8,510 nucleotides of DNA. Source: Pseudomonadota bacterium (GTDB lineage Bacteria > Pseudomonadota > Alphaproteobacteria > Rhizobiales > Beijerinckiaceae). Below the pieces are notes generated by a model. It saw only the letters and a list, made by a program, of their open reading frames with translations. It had not been told where the DNA came from and did no database searches. Shown in pieces: positions 1 through 6,900 of the stretch (position 1 is its first letter; the number at the start of each line of letters is the position of its first letter). A program made the translations under genes and the position numbers. Where the stretch lies: positions 1 through 8,510 of the forward strand of contig JAGTAM010000100.1 in NCBI GenBank assembly GCA_023422485.1. Reading direction: 5' to 3'.

Positions 1-244
1 CCGCCACACCCATCTCCTTGGCCGTCGCGACGATCCCCTTCGCCGCCTGGCTGGCGGCATCGAGGGCGGCGGCCGGCGTCGCGCCGCGGCTCTCCACGCC
101 GATCTCGACGGAGGCGAAATCCGGCGCGACCTCCTGCGAGGCCCGGCCGATCACCCGGATGCGGCCGGGCTCGTCATCGGCGGCGGCGGGTGCGGCCGCG
201 ACGGCAAGAAGCAGGAGGGCGCTTGCGAGCGCGAAAGACTTCAC
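1..244 (-). CDS. SIMPL-domain (DUF541, OMP28/BP26-like) periplasmic protein, N-terminal part
   Basis: Only the first 81 residues are in the window; the gene continues beyond the left edge. It starts at a GTG at 244-242 that overlaps the argJ TGA (shared GTGA). A GGAG Shine-Dalgarno at 258-255 lies 10 nt upstream. Residues 1-22 form a clear Sec-type signal peptide: MKSF, then an Ala/Leu core ending in PAAA before DDE. The mature part reads IRVIGRASQEVAPDFASVEI, then GVESRGATPAAALDAAS, then AAKGIVATAKEMGV. This is the characteristic start of SIMPL/DUF541 proteins (V.G.g.v...PD.A.v..gv...g.t...A......a...i..a....gv). Family members such as Brucella BP26/OMP28 are periplasmic and oligomeric, with no settled biochemical role. 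The overlap implies co-transcription and translational coupling with argJ. The family call is good; the function is unknown. Confidence 0.85.
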   Translation of the reverse strand, partial: MKSFALASALLLLAVAAAPAAADDEPGRIRVIGRASQEVAPDFASVEIGVESRGATPAAALDAASQAAKGIVATAKEMGVA

Positions 245-1485
245 GAGCGGTAGTCTCCGTTGATGGCGACGTAGGCCTTGGTGAGATCGCAAGTCCAGAC
301 GCGGGCGCGGCCCTGGCCGAGGCCGAGATCGACGCGCACGGTGATCTCGGGCCGCCGCATCACCGCGCTCGCTGCCTCCTCGCTGTAATCGGGATCGCGG
401 GCGCCCTGCACCGCGACGCGCACGTCGCCGAACCAGATCGCGAGCCGGTCGCGGTCGGCGGGCTCGCCGGCCTTGCCCACGGCCATCACCACGCGGCCCC
501 AATTGGCGTCCTCACCGGCCACTGCCGTCTTCACCAGCGGCGAGTTGGCGATCGACATGGCGATGCGGTGGGCCGAGGGATCGCTCTCGGCACCCTCGAC
601 CTCGACGGTCACGAGCTTGTTGGCCCCCTCGCCGTCGCGGGCGACGAGCTGCGCCAGCTCGATCAGGAGGTCGCCGAGGGCCGTGCGGAAGCCTTCGAGC
701 CGCGGATCGTCGGCGCGGGTGACCGCCGCGTTGCCCGCAGCGCCGGTGGCGAAGAGCAGCAGCGTGTCGGAGGTGGAGGTGTCGCCGTCCACCGTCACGC
801 AGTTGAACGAGGTCTTGGTGCCCTCGCTCAGAAGCGCCTGAAGCACGTCCTGCGGCAGTGCCGCGTCGGTGAAGGCGAAGGAGAGCATCGTCGCCATGTC
901 GGGAGCGATCATGCCGGCGCCCTTGGCGATGCCGTTGATCGTCACCGGCACGCCGTTGATCTCGACCCGGCGGGTGGCAAGCTTCGGAAAGGTGTCGGTG
1001 GTCATGATCGCATGGGCTGCCTGCGCCCAGGCCTCGGCGCCGCTTTCGGCGCGGGCGGCGCAATCGGCCAGCACGCCCTCGAATTTGCTGGCATCGAGCG
1101 GCTCGCCGATCACGCCGGTGGAGGCGATCATCACAGCCTCAGGGGCGCAGGAGGCAGCCCGGCCGGCGATCTCGGCAGTCAGCGCCACCGCCTCGCGGCC
1201 CTTGATGCCGGTGAACGCATTGGCATTGCCTGAATTGACCACGAGCGCCCGCGCGCCCTTGCCGGTCTTCAGCGCGTCGCGGCACCAATCCACCGGCGCG
1301 GAAGGGCAGCGCGAACGGGTGAACACGCCCGCGACCTGCGTGCCCTCGGCCAGAGCCACGTAGAGCACGTCGGTGCGGTTCTTGTAGCGGATGCCGGCCT
1401 GCGCCGTGGCGAGGCGCACACCCGCGATGTCCGGCAGCGAGGGCGACACGGCCGGGGCCAGGGGGGAGATTTCGGTGGATGACAT
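241..1485 (-). CDS. argJ: Bifunctional ornithine acetyltransferase / N-acetylglutamate synthase ArgJ
   Basis: This cytoplasmic arginine-biosynthesis enzyme transfers acetyl from N-acetylornithine to glutamate and, in bifunctional forms, also makes N-acetylglutamate from acetyl-CoA. The protein is 414 residues, the usual family length. Seen in the sequence: VVNSGNANAFTG (82-93); the oxyanion-hole region ASTGVIGEPL (121-130); KGAGMIAPDMATMLSF (188-203), which carries the self-cleavage site Ala198-Thr199 with Thr199 as nucleophile; FNCVTVDGDTSTSDT (227-241); DGEGANK (284-290); and a C-terminal NGDYRS. All are ArgJ hallmarks, so self-processing into alpha and beta chains is expected. The ATG at 1485-1483 is chosen because the family motifs begin just after it and GGAG (1499-1496) sits 10 nt upstream. 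The frame stays open 77 codons further upstream, but that stretch looks non-coding. Whether the enzyme is mono- or bifunctional cannot be read from the sequence. Confidence 0.97.
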   Translation of the reverse strand: MSSTEISPLAPAVSPSLPDIAGVRLATAQAGIRYKNRTDVLYVALAEGTQVAGVFTRSRCPSAPVDWCRDALKTGKGARALVVNSGNANAFTGIKGREAVALTAEIAGRAASCAPEAVMIASTGVIGEPLDASKFEGVLADCAARAESGAEAWAQAAHAIMTTDTFPKLATRRVEINGVPVTINGIAKGAGMIAPDMATMLSFAFTDAALPQDVLQALLSEGTKTSFNCVTVDGDTSTSDTLLLFATGAAGNAAVTRADDPRLEGFRTALGDLLIELAQLVARDGEGANKLVTVEVEGAESDPSAHRIAMSIANSPLVKTAVAGEDANWGRVVMAVGKAGEPADRDRLAIWFGDVRVAVQGARDPDYSEEAASAVMRRPEITVRVDLGLGQGRARVWTCDLTKAYVAINGDYRS

Positions 1486-1593
1486 CGGTCGTCGGCTCCG
1501 TCTCGTACCCGTTCTCGCCCATTCGGCCGCGTCGGGAAGCGCGGCCTCGCACGCGGAGGCGACACGGGCATGAAGCTCAAGGTCGCGGGCCGC

Positions 1594-1622
1594 TGTCTTG
1601 CGCCCGTGGACCGCCACGTCAA
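1594..1622 (-). promoter_or_regulatory. Possible sigma-70-type promoter for argJ
   Basis: On the minus strand TTGACG (1622-1617) and AAGACA (1599-1594) are separated by 17 nt. The -35 element matches the housekeeping consensus at five of six positions, but the -10 element is poor. It would start transcription roughly 100 nt upstream of the argJ ATG. No experimental or comparative support is available here, so this is a weak candidate. Confidence 0.25.
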
Positions 1623-1624
1623 CT

Positions 1625-1642
1625 CGCGGGGCTCGCCCCGCG
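1625..1642. repeat. Perfect inverted repeat (7-bp arms, 4-nt loop) in argJ leader region
   Basis: CGCGGGG (1625-1631), loop CTCG, CCCCGCG (1636-1642). It lies immediately upstream (minus-strand sense) of the possible argJ -35 element. There is no T-tract on either side, so it is not a standard intrinsic terminator. It could be an operator or simply a GC-rich hairpin. Confidence 0.4.
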
Positions 1643-1894
1643 CGGGCGAAAGCCGCCTGCCGCCGCCCATGCGACTGCCGATCTCCTCGCCGGTTCGCTT
1701 TCCCGCGGGCCGGCATACACCATGGGCAGGCATGCTCCCGGCAGGTTCAAGGCGCGGAACACTCACCGCACAACTTGCAATTTGCAGGATGATGACTGGT
1801 CTCAACGAGTCTTGGAGGTGTGTCCCAGTCGGCGCATCGAGGGTCTGATCGCTGGCCGACGCTTGTATGCATTGTGCGATCTGCGTAACCTAGA

Positions 1895-2365
1895 ATGATG
1901 CAGCGCACCCAAGATCGTGAGGACGCGACCATCGCCGAGGCTCCCGGTCGTGCGGAGGGCCAGATCGGCGCGAGCGGCACGCCGCGCAGTTGCTACGGCG
2001 TCCAGGTGCTGATCGCGGGGCGCCGCAAGCAGTGGCGCGACGAGATCAACGGGCAAATCCGCCGCGCGGGCTACAGCGCGATTACGGTCGATTCGGCCGT
2101 CGATGCCCTTACCGTGCTCGTGCTCGGACTTCCGGTCGACGTTCTCGTGACCGATGCCGAGTTGCACGGCTCTCTCGGGCTCAGCGAACTCGCCGCGGAG
2201 GCGCGGGCCCTGCGCCCGAACCTCGGCATCGTCGTCGCCTGCGACTCGGCTGTCAGCGATTGCGCCGACCTCGTGCCGGCGGACGCGCTGCTGGTGTCCT
2301 GCCCGAACGAAGAGGAGGCGGTGGCCTCCTCTGTACGCGAGGCGCTGGCCGCCCGCGCCAACTGA
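1895..2365 (+). CDS. Degenerate CheY-like receiver-domain protein (pseudo-receiver), stand-alone
   Basis: The protein is 156 residues. A polar, probably disordered N-terminus (1-35) leads into a receiver fold: beta1 VQVLIAG (37-42), a helix (QWRDEINGQIRRAG), VDVLVTD (81-87) with Asp87 at the phospho-acceptor position, SELAAEARALRPNLGIVVAC as helix 3 and beta4, and ADALLVSCPNEEEAVASSVREAL as beta5 and helix 5. Several residues that make receivers work are missing. The acidic pair after beta1 is replaced by Gly42-Arg43, the Thr/Ser after beta4 is Cys116, and the Lys before the conserved Pro is Cys136. It has no output domain and no neighbouring histidine kinase. Phosphorylation-independent protein binding is therefore the likeliest mode (inference). 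Start: two adjacent ATGs at 1895 and 1898, neither with a visible Shine-Dalgarno. Partner and function are unknown. Confidence 0.75.
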   Translation: MMQRTQDREDATIAEAPGRAEGQIGASGTPRSCYGVQVLIAGRRKQWRDEINGQIRRAGYSAITVDSAVDALTVLVLGLPVDVLVTDAELHGSLGLSELAAEARALRPNLGIVVACDSAVSDCADLVPADALLVSCPNEEEAVASSVREALAARAN

Positions 2366-2457
2366 GACGCGCTTCGCCGCTTCAAATCCGCGACGATCGG
2401 GCTCGTACCCCGTGGTCCGCCGTCTGTGGCAGCCTTCGCGTCGGAGGATTCAACGCC

Positions 2458-3024
2458 ATGACGATTCGCCGCCGCGACTGCCTCGCCTTGCTCGCCGTTC
2501 TCGCCGCGGGCCGCGCATCGACCGCCGCCCATGCCGCCGAGGCTGGTCCAGCCTCCGCCTTCGCGTTCGACAAGCCGGAGGGCGGAAGCCTCCCGCTCGC
2601 CGCTTATGCCGGCAAGCCCGTCCTCGTCGTGAACACCGCCACCGCCTGCGGCTACGCTCCGCAATTTGCCGGCCTCCAGGGCCTCTGGACCCGCTTCGGC
2701 GAGCGCGGCCTGACGGTGATTGCCGTTCCCTCCCCCGATTTCGGCAATCAGGAGCCCCTCGACGGTGCCGCCATCGCCGAGGCTGCGCGGAAGAATCACG
2801 GCGTCACCTTCCCGGTTACGGACAAGACCCACGTCCGGGGGGCTGCCGCGCATCCCTTCTATCGCTGGGCGGCCGAGCAGAAGCCGGGGCAGAGCCCGCA
2901 ATGGAACTTCCACAAGTATCTGATCGGCCGCGACGGTACCCTGCGCGCCGCCTTCGCGACTCAGGTCGATCCGAGCGATCCGCGCATTGTCAGCGCGATC
3001 GTCGCGGAGCTGGGGCCGGCCTGA
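2458..3024 (+). CDS. Exported glutathione peroxidase family protein (single-cysteine form)
   Basis: This 188-residue thiol peroxidase reduces H2O2 or organic hydroperoxides. Family motifs in order: LVVNTATACGYAPQFAGLQGL (56-76) with peroxidatic Cys64; VIAVPSPDFGNQEPL (87-101) with catalytic Gln98; GVTFPVTDKTHVRG (115-128); and QWNFHKYLIGRDG (148-160) with catalytic Trp149 and Asn150. Residues 1-26 are an export signal ending in AHA, with an RRRDCLALL start that resembles a twin-arginine signal, so a periplasmic location is likely. Position 110, where thioredoxin-dependent relatives carry the resolving Cys, is Ala. Cys64 is the only cysteine left after signal removal. The start at 2458 is fixed by GGAGG (2443-2447) ten bases upstream and by the signal peptide. 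It lies 92 bp after the receiver gene on the same strand and could be co-transcribed with it. Confidence 0.93.
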   Translation: MTIRRRDCLALLAVLAAGRASTAAHAAEAGPASAFAFDKPEGGSLPLAAYAGKPVLVVNTATACGYAPQFAGLQGLWTRFGERGLTVIAVPSPDFGNQEPLDGAAIAEAARKNHGVTFPVTDKTHVRGAAAHPFYRWAAEQKPGQSPQWNFHKYLIGRDGTLRAAFATQVDPSDPRIVSAIVAELGPA

Positions 3025-3052
3025 GGCCCGACCCCTCCGCCGTTTCTCGCTC

Positions 3053-3277
3053 TCACCGCCCCGGAACGTCGGCCGGCGGCAGCAGGCCTCGCCCGACCCG
3101 TTCCGGCGGCAGCGGACGCCGGGCACGCGGTGACGGAAGACGTCCGTCCCGCTCCACGGCGCGCGGTGGCGCGGACGGATAGTTCGAGGCGAAGGGGTTC
3201 TGCGGCACGCCTTGAGCCGGAGCGGGCGTGGCCGCAAGGCAGAGGCTCGCGACGGCGAAGACGGTGCTCGAACGCAT
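3053..3277 (-). CDS. Small secreted Pro/Arg-rich hypothetical protein
   Basis: I do not recognise a family. The 74-residue product begins with a convincing signal peptide (MRSSTVFAVASLCLAATPAPAQ, given here as MRSSTVFAVAS plus LCLAATPAPAQ, cleavage after about residue 22). The short mature chain starts GVPQNPFASNYPSAPPR and is rich in Pro and Arg (RARRPLPPERVGR), without cysteines. Such a chain is probably unstructured. A good signal peptide in an otherwise unexplained stretch is the main argument that it is real. No strong Shine-Dalgarno is visible before the ATG at 3277-3275; only GGAA occurs about 12 nt upstream. It is convergent with the peroxidase gene (28 bp between stops) and divergent from the small gene at 3388. 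It could be spurious. Confidence 0.55.
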   Translation of the reverse strand: MRSSTVFAVASLCLAATPAPAQGVPQNPFASNYPSAPPRAVERDGRLPSPRARRPLPPERVGRGLLPPADVPGR

Positions 3278-3387
3278 CGGCGGTGAGTTTCCGGTCGGTT
3301 GGGGCTCGCGCCCGAACGGGGCGCGTCCCCACATGCCACAGGGCCGCGTCATCAATGCGGCCGGAAAGCCGGGCCAGGGATCGAGCG

Positions 3388-3615
3388 ATGGAACCGCACA
3401 GCTTCGAACAGGACGGCATCGTCTACGAAGTGAGCTTCGAGCGAACGCCGGAGGGATGGATCGCCCGCATCCAGCCGGAAGACGGGGCGCAGCCCCATGT
3501 CTTCGCCTTCCCCGACGGCGTCGGCTTCGATCCGGACGACGTGCGCGGCTCGCTGATCGCCGGCTGCGAGGCTGCGGTCGCGCGCATTCCGCGCCGGGTG
3601 CCGACGCGGCATTGA
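3388..3615 (+). CDS. Small acidic hypothetical protein, 75 residues
   Basis: No family is recognised. The protein begins MEPHSFEQDGIVYEVSFERT and continues with PEGWIARIQPEDG, then HVFAFPDGVGFDPDDVRGSL and a helix-forming CEAAVARIPRR end. The alternating hydrophobic pattern (IVYEVSFER, GWIARIQ, HVFAF) suggests a small beta-sheet followed by one helix, the same general design as the DUF2188 protein downstream. It has no signal peptide or membrane segment, so it should be cytoplasmic. The start at 3388 is supported by AGGGA (3376-3380) seven bases upstream. The frame is open further upstream but that part overlaps the antisense secreted-protein gene and looks non-coding. The next gene starts 90 bp downstream with its own promoter-like sequence. 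Confidence 0.7.
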   Translation: MEPHSFEQDGIVYEVSFERTPEGWIARIQPEDGAQPHVFAFPDGVGFDPDDVRGSLIAGCEAAVARIPRRVPTRH

Positions 3616-3623
3616 CGGGCAGA

Positions 3624-3638
3624 GGCGGAACCTCCGCC
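3624..3638. repeat. Short inverted repeat overlapping the EcfG-like -35 element
   Basis: GGCGGA (3624-3629), loop ACC, TCCGCC (3633-3638), nine bases after the stop of the 75-residue protein gene. It could be a terminator stem for that gene but has no following T-run. Its 5' arm and loop overlap the GGAAC of the promoter candidate at 3627-3651. Confidence 0.35.
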
Positions 3639-3651
3639 ATCTCAATCGGTT
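3627..3651 (+). promoter_or_regulatory. EcfG (general stress sigma factor)-like promoter before the DUF2188 gene
   Basis: GGAAC (3627-3631) is followed after 17 nt by GTT (3649-3651); written the other way, GGAAC-N16-GGTT. The published alphaproteobacterial EcfG/PhyR regulon consensus is GGAAC-N16/17-CGTT, so the -35 element is exact and the -10 element is off only at its first base. The -10 element ends 54 nt before the DUF2188 start codon, a suitable distance. No comparable spaced pair was found before the other genes in the window. The assignment is by motif only. Confidence 0.55.
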
Positions 3652-3705
3652 CGGGCTCCAGATCGCGCGGGGAAAGCGCGCCGGAAACGAACGGGATCTT
3701 TCGCG

Positions 3706-3948
3706 ATGACCGAAGTGACCTACCACATCGTCGAGCACGACGGCGGCTTCGCCTACAAGGTCGGCGACGTCTTCTCCGAGCCCTTCCCGAGCCGGGAGGA
3801 GGCGCTTCAGGCCGCACAGGCGGCGGCGGCCGAGCAGCAGGTGCCGGGCTCGAGCGAGGGCATCCGCTACCAGGATGGGCGCGGGCAGTGGCACGACGAG
3901 ACCGCGCAGGGCAACGACCGACCGGTGGCGCGGGTCGTGGAAGACTGA
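3706..3948 (+). CDS. DUF2188 family small protein
   Basis: This 80-residue cytoplasmic protein has the DUF2188 pattern: YHIVEHDGGFAYKVGDVFSE (residues 6-25), FPSREEALQAAQAAAAEQ (27-44) as a helix, then GIRYQDGRGQWHDE and a GNDRPVARVVED tail. The family's biochemical function is unknown. No signal peptide or membrane segment is present. The start at 3706 follows GGGA about ten bases upstream. The EcfG-like promoter at 3627-3651 suggests induction in the general stress response (inference). Its TGA and the putA stop codon are separated by only four bases, and together the ten bases 3946-3955 form a perfect palindrome. It is tail-to-tail with putA and unlikely to be functionally linked to it. 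Confidence 0.88.
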   Translation: MTEVTYHIVEHDGGFAYKVGDVFSEPFPSREEALQAAQAAAAEQQVPGSSEGIRYQDGRGQWHDETAQGNDRPVARVVED

Positions 3949-3955
3949 GGCCTCA
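3946..3955. other. Ten-base palindrome formed by two convergent stop codons
   Basis: TGAGGCCTCA: the first three bases are the TGA of the DUF2188 gene and the last three are the complement of the putA TGA. Only GGCC separates the two coding regions. There is no room for a conventional intrinsic terminator between them, so transcripts must overlap or end inside the opposite gene. Confidence 0.9.
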
Positions 3956-6900
3956 CTCGTCCAGGGTGATGAGTCCGACGCTGCCGCCCGCCGCCGCGGT
4001 GTTGACGGTCAGCGTCCGTTCGGTGGCGAAGCGGACGAGATAATGCGGGCCGCCGGCCTTCGGGCCGGTGCCCGACAAGCCGGTGCCGCCGAAGGGCTGG
4101 CTCCCCACCACCGCGCCGATCATGTTGCGATTCACGTAGACGTTGCCGTGCGGCAGGGTCTCGGCGATCCGCTCCGCCGCCTCCTCGATGCGCGAGTGGA
4201 TTCCGAGGGTCAGCCCGTAGCCGCCGGCCCGGATCTCCTCGACCACGCGTGCGAGACCGTTTGCCGGATAGCGGACGACGTGCAGGATCGGCCCGAACAC
4301 CTCCTGTCGCAGATCGGCGACGGCGCCGATCTCGAAGATGTGCGGCGCCACGTACAGCCCGCCCGGTGCCGAACCCGCGAAATGCAGGTGCGCCGAAGCG
4401 CTCATCGCCTCGATATGGGCCTCGAGCCGCCGTTTCGCGTCTGCATCGATCACCGGCCCGAGATCGGTGGCGAGGTCACGCGGATCGCCGACCCTGAGTT
4501 CTCGCGCGGCGCCCGCCACCGCCGTGATCATCCGGTCGGCCACGTCCTCCTGCACGACGAGAAGGCGCAGGGCCGAGCAGCGTTGGCCGGCGGACCGGAA
4601 GGCCGAGGTGACGACGTCGCCGGCCACCTGCTCGGGAAGCGCCGTGGCATCGACGATCATCGCGTTGATGCCGCCGGTCTCGGCGATCAGCGGCAGGATC
4701 GCGCCGTCGCGGGCGGCAAGCGTCCGGTTGATCCGCTGCGCGGTGGCCGACGAACCGGTGAAAACGACGCCGGACAGGGCCGGATGCCCGATCAGCGCGG
4801 CGCCGATCTCGGGACCGCCGGGCACGAGGTGGAGGACACCGCCCGGAATGCCGGCCCCGTGCAGCAGACGCACGGCGAGGTCGGCCACCAGCGGCGTCTG
4901 TGGCGCCGGCTTGGCGACCACGGCGTTGCCGGCCATCAATGCCGCAGCGACCTGCCCCGTGAAGATGGCGAGCGGAAAATTCCAGGGAGAGACCGCAACG
5001 AACACGCCCCGCCCGACGAGGCGCAGGCTGTTGGCCTCGCCTGCGGGGCCGGGCAGACTTTGCGGCCCGGCGAAGAGTTGGCGCCCCTGCGCCGCATAAT
5101 AGCGCAGGAAGTCGATCGCCTCGCGCCACTCGGCCAGGGCGTCGTCGAGGGTCTTGCCGGCCTCGAGTTGCAGCAGGTGCAGCAGCCGACCCTTCTCCTG
5201 CAGGAAGGCCTCCGCGGCTCGCTCCAGGCAGTCCGCGCGTTCGGCAGCAGACGACCGCATCCAGTCAGGAAAGCCGCGCGCGGCCGCCTCCATGGCGAGC
5301 GTTGCGACAGCAGTGTCCGCCTCGACGACGCCGCCGATCACGCTCGCGTCGATCGGAGTGACCACCGGCCGGGCGTGACCAGATCGGGCGGCGCCATCGA
5401 TGATCGGTGCGGCCTCGGCGGGTCCGGAGGCACCGGCCACGGCGTCGGTCAGCCGCCGCAGCGCGGCGCCGTCGCCGAAGGCGAGCCCCGGCGAATTGCG
5501 CCGCTCGCACCCGAACAGGTCGCGTGGCAGCGGGATACAGGGATGCCGGGCCCGGGAGGGCGCCGCCACGAGGCTCTGCGGCCGGGCGAGCAGTTCGGCC
5601 ACCTCCACCGCCGGATCGGCGGCGCGGGCGACGGAAGATGAATTCGCGCCGTTTTCCAAGAGTCGGCGGACGAGATAGGCAAGCAGCTCCCGGTGGCCGC
5701 CGACCGGCGCATAGACGCGCTGGCCGATGCCGGGGACCCGCTCGGCGAGCCGCTGGTAGAGCGCCTCGCCCATGCCGTGCAGGCGCTGAAACTCGAAACC
5801 GGCCACTTCTTCCTTGCCGGGACCGTCGATCAGCCCGGCGAGGCCGAGGACGCTCGCCACCGTCAGCGCGTTGTGGGTCGCGAATTGCGGGTAGAGACGC
5901 GGACGGTGCGCCAGCAGCCGCCGGGCGGCAGCCAGATAGTTCATGTCCGTCATCGCCTTGCGGGTGAAGACGGGGTAATCGGCCGCCCCCTGTGTCTGGG
6001 CGAGCTTCACCTCGGTGTCCCAGTAGGCGCCCTTGACGAGGCGCACCATCAACCGGCGGTCATGCCGCTCGGCGAGTGCGGCGACGTGGTCGATCAGCGG
6101 AAGGCAGCGCTTCGAATAGGCCTGGATCGCCAGCCCGAACCCGTCCCAACCGGCGAGCGCCGGATCGGCCAGCACCGCGGCGAAGACGTCGAGGGAGAGT
6201 TCGAGCCGCTCCGCCTCCTCGGCGTCGAGGGTGAAGTTGAGGTCGTGGGCGCAGGCCGCGCGGGCGAGATCGCGCACCACCGGCACCAGTTCGGCCATCA
6301 CCCGCGCCGCCTGCGTGGGCGCGTAGCGCGGATGCAGCGCCGACAGCTTGACCGAGATACCAGGCCGGGCCGGCAGGGGCGCGTTGCCGGCCTCCCGTCC
6401 GATCCGCGCGATGGCGCGGGCATAGGCTTGGCGGTAGCTCGCCGCGTCCTCGGCGGTGCGGGCGCCCTCGCCCAGCATGTCGAAGGAGTAGCGCGAGCGC
6501 CGGGCACTGCCGGAGCCGGCGCGCTTGAGAGCGGCCTCGATCTCCTCGGCCAGCACGAACTGCCGGCCCATCATTCGCATCGCCCGATGGGCCGCCGCAC
6601 GCACGGCCGGGCGGCCGAGGCGCCGGACCATGTCTCCAAGAGTCGCCTCCGGCGTGTCCTGCGGGCCGACGAGGCGGGCGCCGAGGCCGAGCGCCCAGGA
6701 GGCGGCGTGGGCAAGCCCGCTATCCGAGCGCACGGCGTGATGGGCGAAATCGCCCTCGCGCAGCTTGTCGGCGATCAGTCGGTCGGCGGTGGCCGAGTCG
6801 GGCACCCGCAGCAGCGCCTCGGCGAGGCTCATCAGGGCCAGCCCCTCGCGGGTCGTCAGGGCGTATTCCCGCAGCAGCGCCTCGACGGCGCCGTGGCCGG

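Larger units (their letters stand above)
1486..1894. other. Gene-free divergent regulatory region between argJ and the receiver gene
   Basis: This 409-bp stretch separates the divergent argJ and receiver-like genes. Reading frames inside it on both strands are Arg/Pro-rich, lack recognisable domains and signal peptides, and do not look coding. It should hold both promoters and the argJ 5' leader. It contains a perfect inverted repeat (1625-1642) and one possible minus-strand promoter (1594-1622), listed separately. The part nearest the receiver gene (about 1755-1895) is less GC-rich than the rest, as expected for a promoter. I could not pick a convincing promoter for the plus-strand gene. Confidence 0.6.

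Noticed and set aside
190..1233. 347-codon plus-strand frame antisense to argJ
   Set aside because: It is a mirror of argJ, rich in Gly, His and Arg, with no recognisable motif.
1486..1716. 77-codon N-terminal extension of argJ
   Set aside because: The extension is Arg-rich and unlike the family. The ATG at 1485 has a good ribosome binding site and gives the normal ArgJ length.
1756..1760. GGAAC as an EcfG -35 element before the receiver gene
   Set aside because: No CGTT or GTT is found 16-17 nt downstream, so it lacks a partner.
3012..3035. Possible hairpin terminator at the end of the peroxidase gene
   Set aside because: GGGG/CCCC and an inner GGCC-TGA-GGCC can pair, but the stem is interrupted, it includes the stop codon and there is no T-tract.
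3342..3362. Inverted repeat GGCCGC/GCGGCC before the 75-residue protein gene
   Set aside because: Six-base GC-only arms with a 9-nt loop are expected by chance in DNA this GC-rich.
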